Positions 1 to 10,916 of a DNA stretch of 64,000 nucleotides are shown here, in pieces (the stretch's first letter is position 1; every line of letters begins with the position of its first letter). Source of the DNA: Takakia lepidozioides (taxonomy: Eukaryota; Streptophyta; Takakiopsida; Takakiales; Takakiaceae). Under the pieces are notes generated by a model. It did no database searches, was not told where the DNA came from, and saw nothing but the letters and a program-made list of their open reading frames with translations. A program made the translations under genes and the position numbers. The DNA lies in NCBI GenBank assembly GCA_030704615.1, contig CM060731.1:47060001-47124000 (forward strand). Direction: 5' to 3'.

Positions 1-144
1 TCTAAGGTTGTGGTGTGGGGAAGTTGTGACTAGCGCCTTGTGCCTCGTGGTTGGTCAAGCTGGCCACAACAACTTTTCTTTGTGGTTCTTTGAACTATAG
101 GCTTGGAAACTTTTTACATGAGCATGGCCTTGTAAGCAGGTCCT

Positions 145-328
145 ATGGCCAGTGCATGTACGGATAAAACCATGGAGGAAACGGATGCTAAAGACCTTCA
201 TGATACTGCCGCCATGGACCCACCGCCATTTGCTGGACGGGAGGGGCGCTTTCTGGCAGTGTCAACCCCCCACTTTATGGTTATTAATAAATACGGGGGC
301 TATGTCCCTTGGATTCATGTGAGAATTC
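145..328 (+). other. Exon-like open stretch, unidentified
   Basis: An ATG at 145 opens a frame that reads through a compact proline-rich patch (DPPPFAGREGRFLAVS) and reaches a good splice-donor context, CAT followed by GTGAGA, near 329. The composition looks more protein-like than the neighbouring frames. I do not recognise the family and could not find a convincing following exon. It may be a first exon, a gene fragment or chance. Confidence 0.25.
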
Positions 329-2479
329 AGCTCATGATGGTGTTGGTTTCGATAATGGGTGATCGCAGCATGCGCTATTAGCTGCTTGCCGTGGATAATT
401 GGTGTGGTTCCCATTTGCTGGCCTGCCCCCAAGCTAAGAGTAGCTCTGTGACGTATACAACTGTGGGGGGGATATTAGGGTAAGTCTGACTTGTGTGTGC
501 CACAGTAGCCATTTGTATGGTTGGGAGGGGCCAGGTTCCTGTGATATGGTGGCGATGTTGTGACCCGAGCAATGTGTTTGGTCTTAGTGGATAACGTAAT
601 GTGTCTGGTCTTAGTGGGAGCCCCTGTAACACCAAATGTAGTCATGAGGCCCACAAGGCATGCACAGTAAACATAGTCTGACTGCAGCTATGGAGGTATA
701 TAGCAGTAAACATAGTCTGATTGTAGCTGTGGTATTATACACATTTTTCCCTACTCTTCAATGTTGCTGAAAGGGTATTGATGCTTTTGTCCTGTGATTC
801 TCAAAGGTTGAGTATCTCTGAATCTATCCATGTGGTAGTAAGTACACTTGCAGAGCTAACATCACACAAATGAACATGGTGAGGAAAGGGTATTCTAAAC
901 AAACCCCACCACCCACCCCAATCACCCAAGAGTGGAAGAGAAATTTGTGCCTTACTTAGTAAGGCTGTTTTGTCTTGGTTTCTTTCAGAAACCTCTTCAG
1001 ACTCCTATGGTGATATGGAGGATATGGAGGAGTCCTAATACATCTGCAATTTTGTTTTTTTGAAAACAACATAAAAAATCAACCCCCAAGAAACTAACCA
1101 AGTACACAAAAGTTCCTTCACCTTCCGTCATTTGTTTGGTTTTTAGGCTGGTTATTGGTCAATCTGAAGTGCAAGAGTGAACACTTCATGCACATAGCAA
1201 TTAGACCTCATGCATATAGCAATTATGAATGGTTTGCTGTAGCCTTGGGGCCATGGACCCTGTGCATAATAGAAGGTAACAGAGACTACCTTTGTGAGGG
1301 GCTCACTCCAGTGTGCTAACCCTGCTTCACCATTATCTGATTGAAATGGCATGCCAATGAATGCCATGGAATTCCCAATTCAGTCGTGATCCAATGCCTT
1401 TGAGTTGGATGAAATTAAAGAATACCAAAGCTGGTCTACAAGCACTTTGCAACCCGGAACTTTGTGATCGACAGTTCTGAAGTAAGCTTGGGATCGTTGA
1501 TCGACGTAAAGGCTGCACAAACATTGATTCTTTGCTATGTGTTGCTACTGCAAACTGGATGTATTGAGGTGGAAATTGATAGTCCTTGTAATCGATCTGC
1601 CGTAACTTCCCTCACATTATCTGGCTACGTTTTTGCAGATTCAATATGTTTTTCCTTGTGCAAACTATTGTAAGTGTTTTTGGATTAAAGCATATGAAGT
1701 TACACATCTGAAAACAGTTGGGTTTCAGTGACATGTGTGACCTCCAACTACTGATCAAGACAAATGAAGGCGTTCATCTTGTTTGACCAAGAGCATGCTT
1801 GCATTGTGATAAATATGGTTGTTATATATTGGTTATGTATCCACCCTAAACCAGAAAGCACACTGCTAGTGGCTGTAGGTCTTGCTGTGGGCTTCAACTA
1901 CCCAAAATCAAAGATTGGTGTTGGAACCAGAGACATTCACAGACAAAGAAGCTTTGCTCCAAGGATAGTTAAAGAAAGATTCTGAGAAAGAAACTAGAAC
2001 CCTTTCAGCCGATCTAGTCATGAAGCTCAACGTTAGAGAGGAATTGGCAAACTTCGAAACTGCGTCTATCCATGAAGAAATTGGTTTTCTTCAGCTCGTT
2101 GTTTCGTCTCTCAAGCTTGTAAGTAGTTTTGGTCTAGTGAGCTTCCTTTAGTTTAGGGTTTACTTTGTTTCTTGTAGTTTTAGTTTTTGTGGTTTCCACT
2201 AGTTTCCATGTCACTGTCGACTCAGCACAGTCAACGAACACTTTGGTCACAGAAATGCTTAACCCAAAACAATTCCATTCCACATGTAGAAAAAAAGAAA
2301 AACCAATGAAAAGCACAATGTAAACTAGTACACAAAACTAACCAAAAGTAACCAACCTCTATAAACTTACTAACCAACCACCCTATACTACCCAAATACA
2401 CAAAACTTCCTTCACCTTTCTTTTCTGCACATTCTGACATTTTCCATCAACTGGTCACTTTTCTTCTTAGCTATTAGAG
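329..2479. other. No gene recognised
   Basis: AT-rich sequence with only short open frames. A GT...AG-compatible piece near 1990-2120 (reading KLNVREELANFE) could be an exon remnant but has no recognisable family. The phrase 'ACCAAGTACACAAAA...TTCCTTCACCTT' near 1098-1128 recurs in similar form near 2394-2420, which indicates shared repetitive ancestry. Confidence 0.3.
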
Positions 2480-3282
2480 TACACAAACATCTTTACAATG
2501 TGCACAAATGTCCACGCTATGTACACAATTGTCCATACCATGTCCATATCATGATACAAAGTTGTGCTAAACTTATGAAATAGCATTGACATAAAAAAAT
2601 TTCAGTGCGATTTTTTGGCGCATGCTAAAGGATCCTATATAGATTGTGCATGGAAAGTTTCACATTCCAAAAATTCCTAGTTGGCCAAAAACCATGTCAT
2701 TGCCCTGTACATGATTTGTAGGGGTAAACATTGCCAATTGGCCTTGATACAATTTGTTTTTCACTTTGTTATCGATTCCCAAGCTTCCTAACAACATGCA
2801 CATTGTTCATGCAAAGCGTCGTGTTAAAATAAATTCATATACAAGAGGTTCCACATGTGGTCACATCATTTGCACTTCAAACCTTAAAGATCACTTCAAC
2901 TACATGCTCTACTTCCGTAGATTGGTGTGACAAATGAGCAAAGAACACACTTTTTGGAGGCACTAAATTTTTTTCTCCCAATCTTTTGCAGAGTTGTAGT
3001 ACCATGTGTGTGTATCTTCACAAAACAAATTTCAGCCAAAAAACAAATCATACCAAGGAGAAAATCGCAACCCTAGCCCTCAAACCTTAAACCCTAGAGA
3101 CTCTAAATTAATAAAAAAACATTTACAAATATTATAACTAATATTTGCAAGCACATGCTATGGACAAAAAGTGAACGGGTAGGGACTGTACTGGTGTATG
3201 CATGGACATTTATGTACATAGTATGGACATTTTTGTACTCTGTTTTGTAAACAAGCATGGACATTTGTGTACTCTGTTTTGG
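2480..3282. repeat. Segment bounded by imperfect inverted repeats (MITE-like)
   Basis: The left part (about 2480-2545) contains several versions of CACAAATGTCCA and TGTACACAATTGTCCATA. The right part (about 3201-3282) carries the reverse complements, such as TGGACATTTATGTACATA and TGGACATTTGTGTACT. The two flanks are therefore an imperfect inverted pair about 700 bp apart. No coding sequence is evident between them. This suits a miniature inverted-repeat element or fold-back repeat. Target-site duplications were not identified. Confidence 0.4.
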
Positions 3283-3685
3283 TCAGAAAAGTATGGGAAC
3301 TCCAAAATGGATCAATGTACACTGCACGGATAAAATATGTATGCTTCAATCAGCAGGTCTGGTGTGTAAAGGGGATATGTCTCTCTCTCTAGAGCAAAAA
3401 GCCACCATAGCTGCAGCACCATCTCTGAGAGAATACCAGTCGCAGTAGCTCAAGAAACCCTACACTGTGTAACGAGCTATCTCGTCGTCCTCCTAGGGAA
3501 AACACAACAAAAGAAATGTCAGGTTCTGGAATATAGCAGGTCTTAACTCCCTCTCTCTCACTCTCTCTGACCACAAGGCCACTTCTAGCACTGTCTTATA
3601 AGTCCATCTCTAGGCTGAGCAAGCCCAAACAGGGGATGAAGGCAAAGATAAGACGTGGGAAGTCTAAAATTCAACCGTCAATACC

Positions 3686-5259
3686 TCATCTCTCCTCTCT
3701 GCTCTAAGAGGTGTGAGATTTAAAAGTACAGAGAAAAAATCACTTACATGGAAATAATAACTAAGCTCATCATGATAGCCCTGCAACACAGCCTTCCATT
3801 TCCTCCCGATGCTTATCTGCACCCCCATGCCAGGTTAATAAGATGAACCCTTACCTTGCCCCACCTATCTTTTTCTCCCTCCCCCTCCATTTTTTAGGGG
3901 TTTATGGCCAAAGGCTATTTATTCACTGTGTCAATCTAGTTCAAATACACACTGTCTTCCTTTCTCTGTAAACCATCCAAGCCAGGAATGTGGGTCAGCC
4001 AAGTCCTGTGGCAAGCACCTAGTAAGTACATAATCTCAGATGCTATTTCCATCATTTCCACTAAACATTTGAGCAGGAACATAACCACATAAAAGTACCT
4101 GAGCAGCTCTATCTAAGGCAGTGTTGGTCCAAATGGCAACCTTGCCCTGTGCCCGCCGGACACTCACCACTGCCCCATAGATCTCATCAGGGTCATCAAA
4201 CTCCTCCCCCATCAGTGCCAAGAGCTGCAGCCACAAGTTAAACAGAATGTGATGAACAAATACACAAGAGACCTGCAGAAAAGACGTTGTGGGTGATAGA
4301 GATGAGACAGTGTCCTGCATGATTTATTTTCACTCTTCCTTATTTGCCCGCGCTCATGGCAAACAGGTTGGTGATGAGTTATTATCTTCAGTATCATGTC
4401 AAGGACCTTTAAGCCACAATTCAGATCATCCAAATTGAAAGAGAAGGCACCAGCCAGTCATCCTGCTCTAACCCAATGTACTCACGGTAGTGCTTACAGC
4501 AGTTTCACTTGCTGCCAACCCTCATGCATTTAGAAGAGGGGAAAGGAAAACTACAGTGTGAAGCCAGAAAGTGTCAAGGGCACTCTTGCCACAGCGAGTG
4601 TTCGCAGTCCACTTGCCACCATTTGCAAATGTGGGACCCTCCCACTCTCGAAGGTCCTCCTCGTCACCCATTTCCTCTTTGTCCTCGTCGTGAAGAAGCT
4701 CCTTTCCGTCCTTGAAGACGTGGAGACACTTGAAACACTTAATGGTATGGGTGCCAGCGAGGAGCTTGGTAGGTCGCATCACATTGTTGTACAGGCTGCA
4801 TCCAAATAGCAGACTTAATAACTCACTGAATGGTATATAGAAGAATGTTCGACAAATTAGCAGCAAATAATCGACATTCAAATGCTCACACGCTAGGGTT
4901 CACCCGTCTACAATATTGGTGGCCAGATGAAGACAAAATGACGAGGAGAGATAGGATGTGTACCACCAAAACTCTTCTCGCGTCGCCACTGTGTAAGTGG
5001 CGGGAGGAGCGGTTGCATCTGAAAACCAAAAAGTCCACGAATGTACCAGCGGGTGCTGGTTCATCACGTCCACCGCACTCTCCACTTGCAATTGCGGCGA
5101 CGCAATCTCTCCATCCTCGAGGCCCGGACAATTGACGTCCCAGAGAATGTAGCGTTTGTGGAATCGGCTCTCAAGGGCTTCGTACGCAGTAAGCAGACCC
5201 TCACGGGTCATGGGTCCAAGCCTGCTCTGAGAGCTCTGAGAATTCGCTTCTGCTGACAT
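3686..5259 (-). CDS. eIF4E/nCBP-like cap-binding protein, 5 exons
   Basis: The product resembles plant eIF4E-family proteins (eIF4E, eIF(iso)4E, nCBP), which bind the mRNA 5' cap in the cytoplasm. Proposed exons on the minus strand are 5259-4964, 4795-4555, 4224-4099, 3816-3748 and 3703-3686. All have GT/AG borders and together encode 249 residues with no frame break, close to the family's usual size. Visible family features in order are HPLVHSWTFWF (the start of the cap fold, with the first cap-stacking Trp region), EEFW, a REWEG patch equivalent to the Trp-Glu cap contact, ANGGKW, LLALMGEEFDDPDEI, VAIWTNTA and ISIGRKWK. The residue order matches nCBP best at ALMGEEFDDPDEIYGAVVSV. An acidic insertion (HDEDKEEMGDEEDLREW) between the cap-contact blocks is unusual. 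The last 18-nt exon is the least certain part; the real C-terminus may differ. Start chosen at the first in-frame Met. Confidence 0.72.
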
Positions 5260-6189
5260 TTTGCTGACAATGTGCTTCTGAGGGGAGATGCTTGAAAGTC
5301 ATGGACTTGGGATAAATTTTTGAATTTCCCTACCGTTTCATCCGACCTCGCTGTGGTGACTTCAAACCTGGGATAACTGGTGAACCGGTTACAAAAACTG
5401 GCCGTTCAGTGTCTATGCAAGGACGACTACCACTGCGACTGGCACGGGCCGGTGATATGATCGTTTAGAGGCCCGCGACTGCGCGCACTTTCTCTACAGG
5501 TCTCTCTCTCTCTCTCTCTTTCCAAGAGCATCTGCTGGACACTGAGCCAATTTCAGAGACATCTATGAGCCAATTACACCACATCAGTGCCGCCTTCGCG
5601 ATACGACGTAGGTTCTTCCGGGTGATTCTACTGAAATTCTGATTACATCAAATTTGGTCATGGTTGGGTTTGGCATGATGGACAATTTCCTCAGTTGATA
5701 ATGTCTTCAAATGCCTTAGTTATGAGGTACTGCAGTCACCCAAGCATCTTGCATTTATTGAGTACCATGCAGTACCGTTTCGAGGGTCATCTCCCAAAAT
5801 CTAAATCTCTGATGGCTGCAAACAAATTCACGTAGGAAGATGACCACTAGAAGCGATCTTCAACTTCTGACAAAAAACACCTTGAGAAGAAAACTTAGAA
5901 TCCTGTTAAGATAACCGTAGTTCATGTCTTTGGAGCACAAAAGTTTAAAACAGTTTACCAACAATCTACTGGGGATTTGTCCAAGATACGCATGCTTACT
6001 TCAGGCCGACGAGTATAGCGAATAAGGCATTTGATCACAAAGTGATTCTCATCGTTGCTCGTAAGCGGCACCTTGTCAACCACTGCACATTCACTATATC
6101 CTGGTGAACAGGACAAACTTCTGCAAGGATTGGACATGATCATTGTTGCTATGTGGTGGATAAGACTGCAGATATAGCTCATGGATTGC
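5260..6189. other. Upstream region of the eIF4E-like gene; CT microsatellite
   Basis: Non-coding. A (CT)n run lies at about 5501-5522, in the 5' region of the minus-strand eIF4E-like gene. Such pyrimidine tracts are common in plant 5' leaders. Nothing else recognisable was seen. Confidence 0.3.
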
Positions 6190-6672
6190 AGGCAGAATGC
6201 TTGTGACATTACCAACAGCAGATGTTGGAGCCCAATGTGGAAACCAGCCCGGTATTAACTTTTATTCTCCTGAGGGCATCGGGGCGGTTCAGGGTGGGTT
6301 CCCACAACCTACGGATAGAGACTGGCAGATGGGAAAACCTGCAACGGGAGGACCGCCTATGTCCAGCTTGCATAGGGCGCAGCCAGGAAATCGAAACTGA
6401 AGCACACTTCTTCTTCTACTGCCCTCTATACTACGAGATCCATGGGAGATTCCACTGTTTATTCAGTGGAACCCAAACTCTCACTGATGTCTTCCACTAT
6501 GAGGATCAAAAATGCTTGGCAGCCTACCTGCACGAGGCCTTCACCCTTCGACATTCGCTAGAACATTAATTGTGGTTTCTGTACTTGTTCCTCTCTCATG
6601 TTTCCATTTTGTCCCATAAGCTCTATGAGCTTTCCGCGGACGTTATAAAGTACCATTTCATTTCATTTCATT
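6190..6672 (+). mobile_element. LINE 3' end (ORF2 C-terminus plus 3' tail)
   Basis: The frame at about 6222-6569 reads a short zinc-binding C-terminal region of a non-LTR retrotransposon ORF2. It has SGRFRVGSHNLRIETGRW, then CPACIGRSQEIETEAHFFFYCPLY, the CxxC...H...C arrangement seen after the reverse transcriptase of plant LINEs. It ends at a stop at 6567-6569. A short 3' UTR ends in ATAAAGTACC followed by repeated ATTTC/CATTT units at about 6645-6672, a typical simple-repeat LINE tail. The RT and endonuclease are missing, so this is a 5'-truncated copy. A second tail with the same sequence lies inverted at 7683-7716. Confidence 0.7.
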
Positions 6673-6898
6673 CTGGACAGCATGAGTCATCATTGGTAAC
6701 GGGTCCAGTGGGTCCATGGCATGACGCTTCCTGTGCTGCTACTATATGAGTTGATGCAAGATGCACGAGACCAAGATTGTTTTTGGACCATGCGGTTCTA
6801 TTGACACGCATGAGGTTTTGAATTTTCTAAATGTCAAATCTTTTGGATCATGCTAATAATTTTTATTTTTCATGTAACTCTTGTTGGCTTTGGCCCAG

Positions 6899-7011
6899 TC
6901 GGAAAGATGATCGAGCTGCTTGGAGGAAAGGCAGGTGTAATGAGTGGCCGATTTCACTATGGTAGTGCATTTGGGGAGCCCAGTGGGCATGCTGACACTG
7001 TGGAAGCCATC
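6899..7011 (+). pseudogene. Isolated exon of RNA polymerase III second-largest subunit
   Basis: After an acceptor (TTTGGCCCAG at 6889-6898) the sequence reads VGKMIELLGGKAG, then GRFHYGSAFGEPSGHADTVE. This matches the conserved hybrid-binding region of RPC2/NRPC2-type subunits; RPB2 and RPA2 differ in the HYGSAFGEPSGHAD part. No other exon of the roughly 1,150-residue subunit was found on either side, and no clear donor follows: the frame runs into unrelated sequence at about 7010. I read this as a captured or retained single exon rather than a working gene. It sits between two oppositely oriented LINE tails. Confidence 0.7.
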
Positions 7012-7682
7012 AGGCTTATGCTCTTCATGGAATTCCACGCAGGAGGCATTGACTTGTTTGTAATATGTTCATCGTTCTTTGCCAGATGCTGCATGGTACT
7101 GAGGGAAAGGACTGAGGATTCTTGCCCAACTTGCCTGGGCTCTGCACTGATACCAGTGGTCCATAGTGCAAAAATATTTGCATCCTTGCCAGGTGATTTG
7201 AGACGATTATGTCTGCAAGGCTGCTAACAAAAACGTTTATGGCCATCCAGCTGCATCGTAACTTAGAGAGACCCTCTATAGTCATCGTTTCTTCTGTCTT
7301 GGACAAGACCCCATCTATATAATTTGCTAACTGTCTCCTTCTCTATCCCTGCACTTCAGAGGTATATACAAAAGATATGTAACCTCTCTCCCCCGAGCTC
7401 AATATATATCTACTAGATGTGTCCTACCGAAAAAGATCTAATAGCTACTCTAGGCCACATCTCTTCTAGGCCACGACATGAATAGCAAGTATCTAACAAT
7501 GTTCAACTTGCTATTCAGGGAGCATCAATACACTGAAGTAAACAAACACTCTAACACCTCAAACAAAACAAACAAAGAATAGGGTACCTAAGTTAGTCCA
7601 GCATCTCAATGCCCAATCTCGCACAAGAGAAGCTTCAGGACCGTGACATATAGAGACTGGTTAGAGTACTGTTGACGGCAAA
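7012..7682. other. No gene recognised
   Basis: The sequence after the polymerase exon contains only short open frames. CT-rich patches lie near 7335 and 7385. No feature is supported. Confidence 0.3.
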
Positions 7683-7716
7683 GATGAAATGAAATGAAAC
7701 GGTACTTTATAGGTGG
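7683..7716 (-). mobile_element. LINE 3' tail, inverted copy
   Basis: The plus strand reads GATGAAATGAAATGAAACGG then TACTTTATAGG. Its reverse complement is the same ATAAAGTACC(A/G) plus TTTCATTTCATTTCAT tail that ends the LINE at 6645-6672. Any LINE body would lie at higher coordinates but only about 200 bp separate the tail from the F-box gene end, so the copy is very short. Confidence 0.6.
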
Positions 7717-7924
7717 AAAAGATATGGAAAGAACGAAAGAAGAGAGATGTGGCCTTCGAAAGAGCTGTGACCTTCGAAGGACACCCCTGGCACCTTGCCA
7801 AATGCCTCCTCAATGCAGGCCACAACTCAGAGTTGCACATGCTTTGATTGCCCGCATGTCTTCGACCCTAAACTTAACCAAGAATCATAAACCTAGCATT
7901 GTGGTGATCCACGAAATCATCACA

Positions 7925-9139
7925 TTACACAGTTATTCCCCTACAAAACTTTCCAGCCTTCAGCTCCCTTATACTGTAGCCGGAATAGTAGGGAAGTGTC
8001 TGCCTCTCCCATGAGTTTTGTACAGTATCAAATACCAGCACTCCTGATGAGTTAAAGCGCTCCACAATTACTTTATCACCACACCCTCCCGCACAAAATA
8101 AAAACAAATCTTGACGAGGCATTATTGGCAACTGCTTCCATTCTCGACTGGAGACATTGAACTCCCACAAACATGGAGTATCGAGTGTGCCACTCTTAAC
8201 CACTGCAGCCAGCAACAAGCGGCCCCGACTTTCCACCAAATATTTTGGACATGCACTTGAGTGATTGGGGATCTGTGTCCGAACCTCCGCCCACGCTCCA
8301 GTGCCAAGTATGTCATAAGCAAATAATTTCCGCCACCGAGAGGTCATGGCGTACATCACGTTGCCGCATTTGGCAAACTTCATAAACCGGGCTCCCAGTG
8401 GTGGCATGTTTCCTGTCTCATTCCACGAGTTGGAGATAGAGTCGTATACCAAAGTCTTGTTCACTGCAACTCTTTCGGTAGCCAAAGTTGTAGCAAATAG
8501 CAAAATAAGCTTGTACCCACCGGTACTCCTATCCACCACCAATTGACCAAAAGAGTTTATGCCATCTTCTCGGTAAACTGTAGGCACTGGAGGTAGTCGT
8601 CTGCAACACTTCGAGATTGGGTTGAACACCGTGAGGTGGAAATCCCCACAGGTACAGCTTGATTTGATGGAAAAGAGACCTCCATCTGCAGATTGGATAT
8701 GCGAAAATGGTCGATGGTGCGACACAACTTGTCCTTTTGTTGCGTCACAATGAAACAAATGAGGCGTAAGAAATGAGAGGTCCATCTTGTGCAACACTCC
8801 CCTTGAAGGATCCCAAAACTCCATAACAGTACGTGATATGCTACCGTCAGACAAGCTAAAAAGGAAGGACGGCTCCAATATTTGACGAAGACCCACTTCA
8901 TTGCAAAGATGCATAAAACCTGGATTTGCGGGCAGGGATCGCCACCGCTTGCACACCGTCAGTAAGCGGAAGATATCTCTACAATCTAAGCATGCAAGCG
9001 CTCTGTCCAGTAAGTCGCACGGTAGCTTGCCCCACACCTCCGGGTCCATGACCTCCTTGTCCACGAGGGTGAGCACTGGTGCAGCACGACGACAGCCTGA
9101 GAGATCCCTGCGACGAACCTTGCGCGTAGACATTGTCAA
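7925..9139 (-). CDS. F-box/kelch-type protein
   Basis: A single-exon gene of 404 residues. An F-box lies at about residues 36-78 (LPCDLLDRALACLDCRDIFR, then VCKRWRSLP), the segment that binds the Skp1/ASK subunit of SCF ubiquitin ligases. The remaining 320 residues have repeated aromatic/Gly-rich blocks such as NSWNETGNMPPLGARF, SREWKQLPIMPRQ and NSWERQTLP, spaced like degenerate kelch blades that would bind a substrate. Proteins of this layout are abundant in mosses, liverworts and flowering plants. The N-terminus is basic (STRKVRRRDLSGCRR). The frame is intact. The substrate cannot be inferred. An AT-rich, CT-rich region upstream (9140-9370) presumably holds the promoter. Confidence 0.85.
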   Translation of the reverse strand: MTMSTRKVRRRDLSGCRRAAPVLTLVDKEVMDPEVWGKLPCDLLDRALACLDCRDIFRLLTVCKRWRSLPANPGFMHLCNEVGLRQILEPSFLFSLSDGSISRTVMEFWDPSRGVLHKMDLSFLTPHLFHCDATKGQVVSHHRPFSHIQSADGGLFSIKSSCTCGDFHLTVFNPISKCCRRLPPVPTVYREDGINSFGQLVVDRSTGGYKLILLFATTLATERVAVNKTLVYDSISNSWNETGNMPPLGARFMKFAKCGNVMYAMTSRWRKLFAYDILGTGAWAEVRTQIPNHSSACPKYLVESRGRLLLAAVVKSGTLDTPCLWEFNVSSREWKQLPIMPRQDLFLFCAGGCGDKVIVERFNSSGVLVFDTVQNSWERQTLPYYSGYSIRELKAGKFCRGITV

Positions 9140-9372
9140 GGCGACGCTGTTGAGAACCTCTCTTTAACTCGGACTTCAACACGGGTCTGCGAAGGAAGAG
9201 GGCGACAGAGTGAAGCGAGAAGGAGAAACAAGGTGTTTGCGTACCTAAATACTAGCGTGCTTGCTGTTCAAGCAACCCCACAACACTGACCCCCGCCCTG
9301 CTACTCAACAAGCCAATCGTTTTTCTTTCTTTGTGTCAATATATCTAGCTGTGCGAGCTTTGGTTGTTTCCT

Positions 9373-9440
9373 CTTGGGGACAGTTACACCCATTTGTACA
9401 CTCACCCCACTTGGGTCTTTTTATAAAGCTATGCAGTTTC
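9373..9440 (+). repeat. Dispersed repeat, partner at about 34,660-34,735 (inverted)
   Basis: The phrase CTCTTGGGGACAGTTACACC, followed by CATTTGTACACTCACCCCAC and TTGGGTCTTTTTATAAAGC, matches the reverse complement of about 34,660-34,735 with a few substitutions. Both copies have a T- or A-rich run at one edge. This points to an old dispersed transposable element of unknown class. Confidence 0.6.
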
Positions 9441-9544
9441 TCTTCTTTTTTGAGTTGCCAAAAGCTCTCAATCGTAGCAAAGGGCGCTATAATTAAGTTA
9501 AAGGCTATTCAACCCAATAATAGAAGATCCAAGTAAGAAGGGAC

Positions 9545-9690
9545 AGTCGTTAGTCTTTTTTTTTAGTCTTTTTTAGTCTTTTTTTAAAAGTAAAGGGGAT
9601 GAAGCCCCAGTCTATTTGTGACTGAGAAACTTTTTTTTTTAAATAAATATAGTAATAATAATAATAATAAACTTTATCTTTATCATTATC
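9545..9690. repeat. Poly-T and (TAA)n low-complexity, LINE-like reverse tail
   Basis: Runs of T and TTTTAGTC are followed by AAGGGGATGAAGCCCC and (TAA)6 before ACTTTATCTTTATC. Read on the minus strand this is a 3' UTR-like segment ending in TTTATTATTATTATT repeats, as in retroposon tails. No coding remnant is attached. Confidence 0.35.
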
Positions 9691-10271
9691 TATTTGTGTA
9701 GGGTAAGGCACATGTTTAAGCCACTTGGAATGAGGGCGGAGCCCGTGTGACCACTGGCGCAAACATCTGACGGCCCACGCGTGGGGTCTTTAGCCTGCAT
9801 AAACGTTGCTTGAATAAAACCCCGCCACATGTTTTTTCTTTTAGGCGCCCAAATTTCTTTTAGGCTTCTTCCCCGCTGCTTGCTTCCAGCTCCCTTGTTC
9901 ATCCGTTGTTTGTTTCGTTGTCAGTTGTTTTCGATGTAGTTTCTGCAGGATTTGGTCGTATTTGATTATGGTTCATGGTTTTAAGTGCGTTTTCTCCGAA
10001 TTTGACTCCCAGGCTGTCTTTTTACTTATCGGCCATTTCAATGTCGTTAACCCGCGTCCACTTGTCACTGCTCCAATGGACTATGCAACCTATGTGGGCC
10101 GTGTTGCCTGTGACAGGCTGTGACTGACTATGGTAGGCTGTGTTGGCTGTGTGAACACCTGTGTTCTCTGCTATAGCCATACACATTCGGCGTTATGACA
10201 AGTGCTTTATGCTCCGTTGGTGCTACTGGTGTAGTCTGTGACTGCGTCTGTGTTTCAAGATGCAAATCATG
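9691..10271. other. No gene recognised
   Basis: Mixed-composition sequence with TG-rich phrases (GGCTGTGTTGGCTGTG near 10,136-10,152). No coding or RNA feature could be supported. Confidence 0.3.
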
Positions 10272-10916
10272 CTACAATAGTCTATCATGGATACCACTGT
10301 ATCTCTTCAACTTGTTGGCATTGACTCTACCAATCATTTCATTGTTAATTGTTTGTAACATAGCTGTATTGTTATCATACATCTTATGTATGACATAAGG
10401 TCCCTTCCATGGTGATTTCAGCTTAGAAGCTTTAATCTTTCCCTTATTCTGCAACCACAGTACCAAATCTCTTGTTTTAAAAGTTTTTAGTTTGCTTTCA
10501 TCAAACCGATCCTTTCTTTTTATCTGAATTATGGCCATATTATCTGCTGCATTAGCACGTACTTATTCCACATGATATAGTTCATGTTTCCTTACTTTAA
10601 TTGAATCCTCCAATTCCATTCTCCTTCCCTATTCAGTTCTCATGGTAGGTAGTAAGAACTCCATTGGAAGTAGAGCTTCCATGCCATAGACTAATTGGAA
10701 TGGTATATACTTGGTGGTGACCTTGTATGAAGTCATGTATGACCACAAAGCTGTTAATAGCTTTGTATCCCAATCAGTTCTGTTGGCATTGACTATCTTA
10801 GCAAGGATAGTGCATAATATCTTGTTGGTGGCCTCTGCCTGCCCATTGCCCTGTGGGTAATAGGTTCTACTATTCCTGTGCACAATCATAAACTCCTTAA
10901 TCAACAGTTCAAGCTA
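10272..10916 (-). pseudogene. Ty3/gypsy integrase C-terminal fragment
   Basis: Two minus-strand open pieces form the end of a gypsy polyprotein. Nearer the N-terminus is YPQGNGQAEATNKIL, including the catalytic-Glu region of the integrase core, then DWDTKLLTALWSY and PFQLVYGMEALLP. Further on is KRKDRFDESKLKTFKTRDL with WKGPYVI, the usual C-terminal chromatin or GPF/Y-like region. An in-frame stop separates the pieces near 10,560-10,630. It is a close relative of the integrase at 27.3-27.8 kb, in the opposite orientation. It ends abruptly at about 10,916 against an unrelated plus-strand ORF, marking a rearrangement or insertion junction. Confidence 0.8.

Noticed and set aside
5501-5522. GAGA-type regulatory array
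   Set aside because: A short CT microsatellite in a 5' region; there is no evidence for a specific site.
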